A stretch of 64,000 bases of DNA from Owenia fusiformis (taxonomy: Eukaryota; Annelida; Polychaeta; Sabellida; Oweniidae): contig CAIIXF020000009.1 in the NCBI GenBank assembly GCA_903813345.2, positions 26,200,740 to 26,264,739 on the forward strand, given 5' to 3'. A program made the translations under genes and the position numbers. Below the pieces are notes generated by a model. That model made no database searches. It worked only from the letters and a program-made list of their open reading frames with translations, and had not been told where the DNA came from. Every line of letters starts with the position of its first letter. The first letter of the stretch is position 1. Of the stretch, positions 14,201 through 26,200 are shown piece after piece.

Positions 14201-17200
14201 ATTGATTGTCTCATATCATAGGTAATATAATTTTCAGATATTGAAAAGAAGGAAGGTGGAAATCATTGTAATATACTAATTGTAAGTTAATTGATTCATT
14301 TACAGTGACAGAAAACAATTGGCCATTACTAAATATTATGAATGGTTCCAAGTCCCAGTAGAGAAATGGTTGGTTGTTGCAAAACTCAAGTGCATGCATC
14401 GAATCCAGAAAGCTGTGGAGTTAGATAAGGTATGTGTTGGATAGCCCTTTATAAGAGCTTGACGACTTTGTAGATAGTTGTCCAAAGAGAGGTAATTTTA
14501 CTTTAGTGTACCAGACTATATGTCCAATTGAATTTCTTGCAATCCATCCTGTCGCAATCTCTTGAGTTCTTAAGAATAGTTTTTTTACGAGGGTTGTCCC
14601 AGAAGTAATGCACTATATGCTCTAACTTGTATGTTGACAATTTAAGACACATTTGTAACAAATTCACTTCATTTTTTTATCTGAATCTTACATCTTATAT
14701 ATTGAATACAGCAGCTCTAAGTAAATCTGATCTGTGTAGTCAACCATGTGAGGATTTTGATTCTGCTGGTGTCAAATTAATCAAGAGAGCTTGCTCTTAA
14801 AGAACCCAAGTATATTGTAGCTAAGGGTCTAACGGTGCACCGAAACTGCGGTGCTCCGCGATTCTTAGGCCTCGGTCGGTACATTCGGTTCGAAAATGTT
14901 AAGGTTCGGTTTTTTAACGGTTCGTTAATTCAGATAAAGATTGCTGTTCGCAAAAATATTGACGTTCCTTTTAAAACGGTTCAATTCAAAAGATGCACAA
15001 AGTTCCCTTTTTAAAATACAGAGCCCTCATTATCCGGTCAGCGCTAAATTAGCGTTGCGATTTGCGTTGCGCTTGTGAATCAACATTATTCGCAAGCGCA
15101 AATCATGGTTTGCGTCGTATTATGCGCTTCACGCAAACGCAGACGCAACAGTATGCTAATCGCAAATAAATTGGAAACGCGGGAAATTTAAACTTAGAGC
15201 TCAAAATAGATTTATCGATTTTTTAATGTATATGTTTACGCCAGTGCGGATGTGTCAATCCCATACTTGGACGTGTTATAGGTACATAAAGCTGGTTTGT
15301 AAAAACTTTTATTCCATACTTAGTAGTGTTATAGGTATATAACATGCGGGAATATAACTGATATGTGACGTGAGCGGGAGATATATATCTCCCGCTCAGC
15401 AGATCTACGACGTCATAAATTCAGGGAGTAGATACTGAGCCAGGGGACTTTGCTATTATTCCTCACAATCTACTAAGTATAGAATAAATCAGTTATTAAA
15501 TGCTCGATTTTTGATACAGGGTATATCCCTCGGTATATACAATATATCAACCCTCGGTCCCTACGGTCCCTCGGGTTGATATATTGTATTTCCCTCAGAT
15601 ATACCCTGTATCAAAAACCTCCCATTAAATAACCTGTATATATTTTTATCAGCGGTCAGATATAGCTATTTATCCCATACTTGGACGTGTTTCAGGTACA
15701 TAAAGCCGGTTTGTAAAAACTTATATTTTCATCAGCGGGCAGATATAGCTTTACGTCCCGCTCCGAGCGGGCAGATATAGTATATCTGCCCGCTACGTCA
15801 TAATCGCCGCTCGCATATTTGTTCATAATTTGTAACGTTCGCGTAATGACTGTAAACGACAATGGAGAAAACACAGACAATCGGGATCTGTTTGATGGTT
15901 TAAAAAAGGGAAGGAGCATCCACTTAATCAATCAAAAAATTCTAGAAAATAAATGTGGGAATATTTGAGAGAACAGGAAAATCCGCCCACGGCCAAGAAA
16001 ACAAAACTGGACATGAATATTCTAAAATATTTCCACGATTGAACAATGTGAACCAGATGACCAAGATTGGTATGGGATAAACATATTATCCTATAGTCGG
16101 TTCAGGATATTGGGATCATCCCTTGGCCAATATAATATATTTTCCCTCGGGACCTGCGGCCCTCGGGCAAATATATTATATTGGCCTCGGGATAATCCCA
16201 ATATCCTGAACCTCATATAGGATAATCTCTATACATCCCGCTCTGAGCGGGCAGATATAGTATATCTGCCCGCTGACTTCATAATCGCCGTTCGCATATT
16301 GGTTCATTTTTGTAACATGCGCATAATTACTGTAAACGTTAATGGAGAAAAGGCAGACAATCGCGATCTGTTTGAAGGAAGGAAATGAGCGTATCCCTGT
16401 TAAACAAGGATTTCAGAAATAAATGTGGACGTATATCTGAAAATCAGGCTATTCTAAATGAATTCTTACGGTTGGTTGGACATTTTCTGAACTCCGGCCA
16501 ATTGAACAGCGTGAACAAAATGACCAAGATTGGTATGGGATAAACAGATCATCCTATAGTTCAATATCCTGAACCTCATATAGGATAATCTCTATTTATC
16601 CCATGATACTACTAATTCCCGATGAATAACCGGGAATATTTTTGATATTGAGAAAAAATCGTATTGAAAATTTTTGCCAAACAAAGCTTCCTCTTTCAAT
16701 CAGTTGGGTCGATATAGCATGCTAAAATGATGTTCTTATGTGAAAAACGAATTCCAGTTTTATCATCATCGCTCTGACACAGACAAAAATGCTTTCGTAT
16801 TGCTGAATGTTTTGATGTTGATGTGTTTATGTTACACATGTACAATAATTTTTTTATATTTAAAAATATCATAAAGCTAAGTCATATTTTCTTGATTAAA
16901 TATACCATTTTTTCATAGAAAAATCTAACTAATGATTTTATGAAGACAGTTATGAATATCATGGAATAAGAAGCTAATTTACTGGTCGGGATTAAATATG
17001 GGTTTATTCCTCATGACAATTTGATATTTCACATATTGTGAGGGACAATTTGGTATTTCCCTCTGACCCTCCGGGCTCTCGGTAAATATCATATTGTCCA
17101 TCATAATAAAACCCATATTGAATCCCTCCCACTACATAACCTAGTATATATATCTTGCGAAAATCTAGATCTGTCACTGGAAGGCAGCCCATCTTGAAAA

Positions 17201-20200
17201 CAAGACACGGTGTCTTTGTAATTAGTCCGACTGATATAGCCTACCTAGAGAAAACCGCCGATACCTCAGCAACAATGTTCAAAACAGTAGGTTGGGATAC
17301 CCCGAATATATCTCCATTTATCATTTGCATACAACCTGTAGCATAAAATCGTAATGAAATGAATACTTTTAGCTGACATGGAATTGCCTGAGGATTCCTT
17401 GTTCTTGACGCTAGATCCCCATCTAATATATTAATCAACTCAAGAATGAGTGGCCTCGGCATGCGATATCTGTTTAATATCTCATCGTCAGTCATCTCTA
17501 ACGGCTGACTCCTGTCTCTGAATAAGCGTAAACCTCTTCTATTGTGAACATCCTGGAATAATATGCGCCACATTTTCCAGCTTGATCGAACCCTAATATT
17601 TTAATTTTAGCAGACGATATTTGCGAAATGGAATTGCGATATTTATTATAGATTTCACAAAACCAAGGTAGCATAATCGTGCACTTTCAGACTTGATTTT
17701 GATAAGTTTTGGTTATTTGTGTCTCTAATGTTTTTCAACCTATTTTTAGTTGGATGTCTCAAAGGGCACTTCCTAGATTTCTACAACGATAATGTTAATT
17801 TAAATAGGAAAACTATCAAGATTCTTGATGATATGTTAGCGATTTATATTGCGGCAGGGTCAGGGATGCCGCAATAAAGTGGAGTTTGCGACATAAAAAT
17901 CAACTGATTTACGTGGCCGCAACTGTGCGATGACTGCATAATACCAATTTGCGTGCGATTAGCAGTGTATTTGCGATGCGAAATGAAAATAGCGATGCGT
18001 CTACCGTGTAATAAGAAAACTGCGATTAGCGCTAAAGACGCAAAACGGCAATGAATTTGCGCTAGAGTGCCTTTGAGATGACCTCATAATATCGTTTTGC
18101 GTACGATTCGCTAAATATTTACGTTGCGATTGCGATTTGCGGTGCATCGACCGGATAATGAGGCCTCTGATCTCTACAAACTCTGAAATAAAAGCTTGTA
18201 GGGCGATACATAGTCTAGCAGTAATAACAGTATGTTTTTATTCCAGTGTTATGTTTATTGTACAAACAATTCTAGTATAGACAGTAATCAGTTTCAAGAG
18301 TTATCTGATTTTTTAAACTAAGTGCAATAAGAACCGAAAAACTGAACCGACGGAAATTATAATTATGAAACCATTATAGTCCTAATTCTAATGTAGGGTA
18401 AACACCAAAATTATAAATAACACTGTACTATTACTAGGTATAGTTCTCAAGTGTACAGTATACTCACAGACTTTTTACATACTTATTTTAAGTCATTCAT
18501 TTCCTGTATAAAGAATTATGTTTGTACAATACTGTACATGTTAAACTGCCTGTTTAAAAATATTGTAAGAATTAAAGAAGTTATATAGTCTATTAGTATT
18601 GTGGCATAGAACGATCTCCATACTTTCTATTCTTCTTGGCCTCGTCTCTCCTCTCTTGGGCTCTTACATATTCTTGATAGTTCAAAAAGCCATCATTACC
18701 CCAATCATCTTTCATAAAGTCATCCACGATGTCTAAAAAAGAAAAAATGAATCATTTTCAATTGTAAATAATAAAGACCTTTTGAGCCATGTAAAGTTTA
18801 CTGTAATCAGTAGGTGTTTTCTACAGACTGAGGTTTTTGGCTCACAAAGTGAGCCTATGGGATCGACCAGGCGTCCGTCCGTTAGTCCAAATACCTTACT
18901 GAGCTCTGAATAAGTACAATTTTCAAGGTCAAAGGTCATCAAACTAGGTCACACAACTGCTATCAAAGTTTATTTCTCAAAGTTCGAGACTACAAATCCA
19001 AATCAATATTTTTGTTTTAAAGTCAGGATATACATTCCTCTGAAGGTTCCAAACTGTGTGAGCACAGGACCGTGGGTCCTATTTTTTATACAGAGGTCAA
19101 TTAAGCATGCTCTGAAAAATAGTGTTCACTAGAGACAGGTGTTCACTAGAGAGAGAGGTGCTCAATAAAACAGGTTTTTCTTTCTGTTGGATATCATATC
19201 CAGCAAATATTGTAGAAATATTTAATTCTGTTGAGGTGAATACATGCGCATCTTTTACAAGTGATATTTCATGAAGCCTGACTTGTAAAACTTGTAAAAG
19301 ATGCATAGGTATTGAACTAAAATAAAATTTGATATTTGTTGTATTATTCATTGTTAATATTCCTCACTCCCAAGATCTTCACGAATGTTTTTGATGCCTT
19401 TAATGTGTTATCTAAATGGATGTCACCATTGATTCTGTAAAATATATGAAAGTACACTGGATGGGGTATATGGTTCAGAATACACTGGATGAACTCCCAA
19501 TCAGGAATATGGCTTCTTATTTCCTAGTCTCTTGTAGGACATAGACCAATCAGAGAGGGAGGAATATGACAGTGAATAACAATTTTTATTCAACTTACTC
19601 ATAATACTGTTATGGCGATTGTTCCTAATTTTGTCTTCCATTTTTTCTTTCTCCTCTCCCTTTAATCCTAGGTTAGGCATTCTATAATTTCCCATGAAGT
19701 GACTGAACCCTTTATACAGTTCTAAGCCATCTAGCTTATTGTTATCATCATAATCATTAATCCTGGAATTACAAGAAATTATTGTTAGCAAGGTGCCTGT
19801 TATGTACAGAATTAAGTATGATGAATAAATTTTGATAATTAAAAAAATGTGTGAAAAAATAACAATGAGTATTGCTTTAAAAATTCATTGCGGATTGCCA
19901 ATGTCAATTTCTGTACATATACGATAAACCCTATACCCCCTATAGAGATAAAAGAGTAAGTGGAGGGAACAATAGAAGGTGTTAAAAGTAGAAAAATAAC
20001 AAAAATAACAATTTGTAAGGTTAAGCTCCAAGGCAAAACAGTGTTCCAATTGGAGTAAAGAACAATGTCAATTTTTAAAAATGTTTTTTTTAAATTTAAA
20101 TTTATCCCTCCCCATGCACTCAAAGTTTGACACTTTTGTATGAAATGGCAAAGATAGAGTAAGGAGAATTTAAGTTTTGAACATTTTAAAGTAATTTGAA

Positions 20201-23200
20201 AAACATTTAAGAACCCTCCCCCAAAGAAGAAAATCAAAATGAACAACAGAGCTAGCATATCAATACGGAGTGAAATTACCTGTGTATCATAAAGGATTAT
20301 GTACATTTATCAATTTAGATTTAAGGGATATTTTATTTAATTTTTGAAATGAGCAGGGTTGAATGGCTCTGCACCTTATAGTGGAAGTAAACTTACCTAA
20401 AGAAGTGAAATAGTTTTTCATTTTCATCCAATTGACTCCAGTCCACTGTATCTGCTTTTCCTTCATAATGTTCTTTCATGTGTCTGAAAGGTTAAGTTTT
20501 TTTTTTTATTTCATTAAAATATAATAACATTTGTACTGTCTTGTCTTTGTAACATTCATTTCAAAGTTAAACTCCCCAAAGGATGAAAGCTACATGTAAG
20601 ACGTATCACCAAAATCATTTGTCGTGGTCAGAGGTCAGAGGTCAATGTTGAAAGCTAACACAGAATCATGGTTGGTTGTAACTTTCATTTCACCATTAAA
20701 CTCCCATAACACATGATAAAAAATACATTTGAGACTGTAAAGATCAGCAAAATCATGTCATGGTCAGAGGTCAATGTGGTAAGCTAACACAGAATCAGGG
20801 TACTTACTCAGTGTCTTGTAGGATTTTATTCACAGCATCTGGGTCATCAGGATCTATTTCATGTGTGTGGTCATCACCATGACCTTTGACCCATAACATA
20901 TTCTGACCAATCAGCAGTAAAGTACAGATTCTTATGGACACCATGGTTACCTGGAAAAATTAAACTTATTCCCAGTGAGTATGTTACTGCCAGAATTATC
21001 AGATTCTATAAATATTTACTTATTTTCTTGCACGCAAAACTATGATATGTGTACATGTATATCAGCTTCCCTGGTAAAAAAACAATTCACAAAATAAATG
21101 AATTATTGAATTAAAACAATTCAAAGAAGTGTAACTTACTTGTTATAGAAAATAGAAAATACACACGTTGATCTACGACCTCTGCTAATGGTACAATGCT
21201 GTCCTTACATTAAATAATAAAAAGGTTGGAAGATATTTTGTTCAATAATTATACCATTTTCAAACTCCTAAAGAAATTCTAAATTACATCTTTAATTTAC
21301 TTTAATTTTAAGAACAAAAATATCTCAAGTTTACTTAGATGAAATTTAAGATTTGATATTGAAGAAAGTATGAGAGGGTTCCTTGATGTATAAATTGAAA
21401 CACAACCTGCCCCAAGCAGAATTTACAGCTTTTAATGTTCTCTTATGAGGTGTACTAAGAGGATTGGTTAGTGTTCAGCAAGACAATGTAGTACAATTAT
21501 AATTAATAAATATTACAAATGTACCATTGTTTGCTATTATAATGAATGAAGAAAATTTAAAATTCTGTGCCCATTGTTAACTTTTGTTTGAATTTCAATA
21601 TGCCCATACTTAATATACCCATAACCTAACTTATATAGGCATCTTAAAGGACAACTGAAATAGCTTTTCTCAACTTGCAGCTACAAAAATGCGGTTTTCT
21701 CCATTGTAAGCCCAACGTAGAGTTCTTGCGATAGCCATTATAAAATAAATGTTAGATAACTGCTAACGGTCATAAATAACGAAACAAAACTAACTGATCA
21801 ATCAAATTGGCCCCCACGTGATAAGTAACGTCATATACAAAATATAGCTTTGGTTTGTTGGTTCCTTAGTAATCACAACGTCACGGCAACCATAGGATTG
21901 TAGTGTAAACCAAAACAAAACATTTAGGCATTATGACGTTATGGGCCACGTGGGGACCAGTGAGAGATCACGTGGGGGCCAATAACGTCACAACCAATTC
22001 GAATATTGCTTATTAAGCAGCTATAACGATCGTTAGAGTGAAATCGTTTTCGCACTACTGATGAGAAAACATGTCCAAATGCATTTATCAAAAAATTATA
22101 TTGATTCCTGTAGGTTAAAAATACCATTTCATATCTGCTTTAATATGGCCATAATTTTACTTATACGAGGGGTGATCAATAAGTAATGGACGCTTTTTTA
22201 CACAGATACTTTTTATAGACCAATCCCTTTGATTTTCCTACCAGTGATACATCATTCAATTATCTATCAATTTTGAAGATTTGAAGACAAGATATACAAT
22301 ACATATTGATATATCCTTATTTCCGTGAAGGAGGTACAGGTACCCCGGGACCGACATTTACGTCACATTTTCACATTTTAGCCAGTTTGGTAAATTTCAG
22401 TTAGATTTGAACGTTTTATATGCAACAAGTGTTGTGTTGTTTAAAATTTTTTGCTGACTGGTAACACATAAACAGAAAGTATTGTAATGTCAGAGTGTTG
22501 TGTGGAAGGGGTTTGCAGGTCAATTTGAGAAAGCATTCAGTGGAAGAAAGGGGTGGTGAGAGAAGGGAACACCCTACTCCATAAGGACAATGCACCTGCC
22601 CAAAGATCTCAAAATGTTCAGAAAACAACATCCCTGGACCTCCAAATTGAGCCCTTGGCCAATGCACCACATTGTCCAGATCTGCTCACATGTGACTTGT
22701 TTATTTCTATACTACTTATTTCTATAGAGAAAGGACGCAGGTTTATTGACATTGATGAAATAAAACAACCCGTGCAACTGCATCTTGCTACCATGTCAGA
22801 GAATGGATTCAGCCTTGTCTCACAATCTTGAGTTAAGAAGATGAAGAATTGTGTACATGTAGCACTAGATGGAAACTATTTAGAGGGCCCTGTGGAATGA
22901 ATGTGGCATGAATACCACAAAGTGATGATAAAATAGTGGCATAACAAAATGGGGTAATTCATGACCATAATGGTTTGTTTTGTTCAGCCTGCATTCAACT
23001 GCATTGCATGTTAAACAATCTAAAATAGCTTCAGAATATGTGACGTAAATGTCGGTCCCGGGGTACCTGTACCTCCTTCACGGAAATAAAGATATATCAA
23101 CATGTACTATATATATTGTCTTCAAATCTTCAGAGTTGATAGATAATTGAATGATGTATCACTGGTAAGAAAATCGAAGGGATTGGTCTATAAAAAGCAT

Positions 23201-26200
23201 CTGTGTAAAAAAGCGTCCATTACTTATTGATCACCCCTCGTATAGGTGTCTAAATATGCCCATATTTTACTTATAGAGGTGTCTTAATATGCACATACTT
23301 TACTTATGTAGGTGTCTTAATATGCCCATACTTATACAGGTGTCTTAATATGTCCATACTTTACTTATAAAGGTCTCTTAATATGCCCATACTTTACTAA
23401 GAAAGGTGTCTTAATCTGCCCATACTTTACTTATAAAGGTGTCTTAATATGCCCATACTTTACTAAGAAAGGTATCTTAATATGCCCATACTTTACTTAC
23501 AAAGGTGTCTTAATATACCCATACTTATACAGGTGTCTTAATATGTACATACTTTATTAAGAAAGGTGTCTTAATATGCCCATACTTTACGTATATAGGT
23601 GTCTTAATATGCCCATACTTTACTTTAATAGGTGTCTTAATATGCCCATACTTTACTTATATAGGTATCTTAATATGCCCATAATTTACTTATGCTGCAT
23701 ACAGGAAGTGGATACTGGAGAGGTATATGTATTCTCGTTTGTTGTTCCCTTTGGATTTGCACATTGGTCTATTCTCAACTGATCTTTTGGTTTTAGTGTG
23801 TTACTGCTTGCATGTTCCCTTTGAAAGGGCAGTCAAATAGTTTGGCCACATTTGAATAACTTATATTTGAGTTGGAGTAACACAGCATGATTTTGTGTTT
23901 TTATTATTCTTTATTTTCAGACTATAGTTATAAATCACATTAATTATATCATGTTATGTTGTTGCACGTTTTCATATTTGTTTGTTCTTTCTTAGACCCT
24001 ACATGTTCATTTTCTGTTTGTTTTGTAATTTTTTGAAAAAATGAAAATTGACCAGATGAACAGTTTTTTTTCTTTTGCTCTAAAGTGAACAAAGGGACAT
24101 TTCAGTGACGGAAGTTCCCAAAAATTGAATGAATAAGAAAAAACTTGACCAGGGATATTTTGGGATAATCAGGGTCTCCTAGACAGACATTTAATTTGAT
24201 ATATTCAATTTTATTTACATTTAATTTGAGTTTTGAGTTTTTTGAGTTTCTAGTTTTTTTCATAGTTTTCCCATGATTAGGTTCTTTCGTAGTTGTCTGG
24301 TTATACTACTGTACTATTAAAGGATAAAGCACATTACTCAATGAATAACGGACAGATTTAAACACGAGAGTCTCATATGAGACTTTGAATGAGGGAGGGA
24401 CGCCCAAAGCAAAGGCCAGCATACATGCCACAAGTGTATTTACTTTTAAATTACCCATAATTCATTGAGTCATGTGCTTAAATTATTTTCACACAATGTC
24501 ATTGTAAAATATTTTCTACAAAGTTATGAAATTCAACTTTAGCAAGGTCTACATTTTGATCTACATAACTGCCAAATTGAAATAATGTAATTGATGAGGC
24601 TAATTTCACTGATTCTAAAGATAACTGTTCATCTGTTGTAAAATATACAATACTGTTTGAAAAATCAGTAATTAATCTTGTGCGTTTCTATTTTTTGTTA
24701 CTTTAGGGTAGTAAGACGGATGATAAGGCCAAGCACAGTACATCTGCTGTAGACATATGTGCCTGTTTCCAACAAATTGTAGACTTCTGGCGTCAGTTAG
24801 ACTGGCAGGATCACTCAACCGGTCTAGTCTTTGTCACTAGCATCACACAGGTGAGTGTAATAGTGTGTGTTAAGTGTAACAGTATGAAGTACAGTGTAAG
24901 TCTAATGATGTGCATGTAGTAGTGTGTGGTAAGTGTAACTGTGTGTGGTAAGTGTAATAGTATGTGGTAAGTGTAATAGTGTGTGTAAAGTGTAACAGTA
25001 TGAAGTACAGTGTAAGTCTAATGATGTGCATGTAGTAGTGTGTGGTAAGAATAAGGCTTAAGTGTAAAAATGGGTGAAGTGTACTATGTGTCTTAGGCGT
25101 AGTGTGTGAGACAGGTATGATATTGAATTATGTTACTCTTGCATACTTTTTACAATCAAAGTAGAAAAGAATGAAGAAGTACTACATATATGCGCCCTTT
25201 CAATGTATAAGTTCCAGTTTTCCACTGTTTCAGGACATCTGTAATGGTGCTATGTACTATGCTGACCTGATACATGATAAACTCAAGGCTGCTGGATACT
25301 ATGATGAAATAGGACAATTTGATGTCACCCAACAGGTAAAAACCCTTTACAAGACTTTGACTGTACCTACACTCTTTCAAAGAATGAGATAGATGATTTG
25401 TTGATCCAATCAGATTAGAAGTCAGAAGATCACAACACTACTTTTTCTGTCAATAATTACCAAACTTTCATTTCTCAGAAATTGCACAAAAGCTATTATA
25501 TAGTTGAGATCATGCATAATTAGAAGAGCTTATCTGATTTCCAAGAATCAATTTTAGTAGTCAGAGGGAGTTATAGCTAGCCAAAAGAGATTCAGAGTAC
25601 AATATTATTATACATTTCCAGCTGTGTATCACAATCAATGACATAGAGCAAGTACGACGTTCCTTAAAGCCACTCCCAGAGCAGCTACGTTACGAACAGA
25701 TCGCTGCGGCTCTTGACAAGAAAGGTGGCAGCACTGAGAGTGGAAAACAAGCGAGACAGAATCTGTATATGCTGATCCATAAGGCAGATGAGAATATGGG
25801 CAACAAGATTAAACTGGTCACTGATCGAGTGGCTGATAAGGTCAGTAGAGAATATTGGATCATCAATTGCAACTTCATGACACGTTTAGTCGAGATCCAA
25901 AAGTTGTGACCAAAAAAGGAATTATCCTTGTCATCGATCTGTATTGATCAAAATAGGTACAAGTAGCTGCCAAATTTTCAGACCATTGATAAAAGATTAT
26001 ACTGTTATAGTCTCCAATCTTTTTTGTGTTTGGTTGTTGGTGTTTGGCATCTAACAAATGGCAGGTCATGAATTTGTATGTTCATGTCTTGTTTTTCATG
26101 TTAGAATGTGCTTTGAAGCAAATTCTACATTAACCTATTATATTTCATGCATGTGTTTAGATGAGGCCTGCTCTCAAGAAAGATGTGTTTCACTTATGTT

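Larger units (their letters stand above)
15019..18169 (-). mobile_element. Decayed PIF/Harbinger-type transposon
   Basis: Terminal inverted repeats CAGAGCCCTCATTATCCGG at the left and its complement (CCGGATAATGAGGCCTCTG) at the right differ by one base. Both subterminal regions are dense in TTGCG/CGCAA motifs, typical of transposase-binding arrays. A Harbinger nuclease fragment lies inside on the minus strand. No clean target-site duplication was found (ATA left, ATC right). The interior also holds a duplicated 450-bp segment and three hairpins, so it has been rearranged after insertion. Its right end is about 70 bases below the likely 3' end of the MCFD2-like transcript. Confidence 0.7.
14430..24706 (+). 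other. Intron 13 (10.3 kb) hosting a nested gene and transposons
   Basis: In order it holds a mariner-type end (14586-14610), a stretch with TTCGGTT motifs interrupted by a Harbinger element (15019-18169), the antisense MCFD2-like gene (18593-20950 plus a 5' untranslated exon near 21140), a TTAA-flanked element (21648-22121), a mariner-like element (22166-23240), a 33-bp minisatellite (23243-23700), and about 1 kb of unremarkable DNA. Confidence 0.75.

Noticed and set aside
15692-15931. 79-residue frame inside the Harbinger element as a second transposon protein
   Set aside because: It runs through the palindromic repeat and its related duplicate at 16200-16560 lacks the frame, so coding is not supported.
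19839-20306. 155-residue open frame on the minus strand, the longest in the window
   Set aside because: It lies in an intron of the MCFD2-like gene, is a low-complexity hydrophobic translation of AT-rich DNA, and matches no family I recognise.
22553-22831. Active mariner transposase
   Set aside because: Only the C-terminal third is readable and the first catalytic Asp and DNA-binding part are missing.
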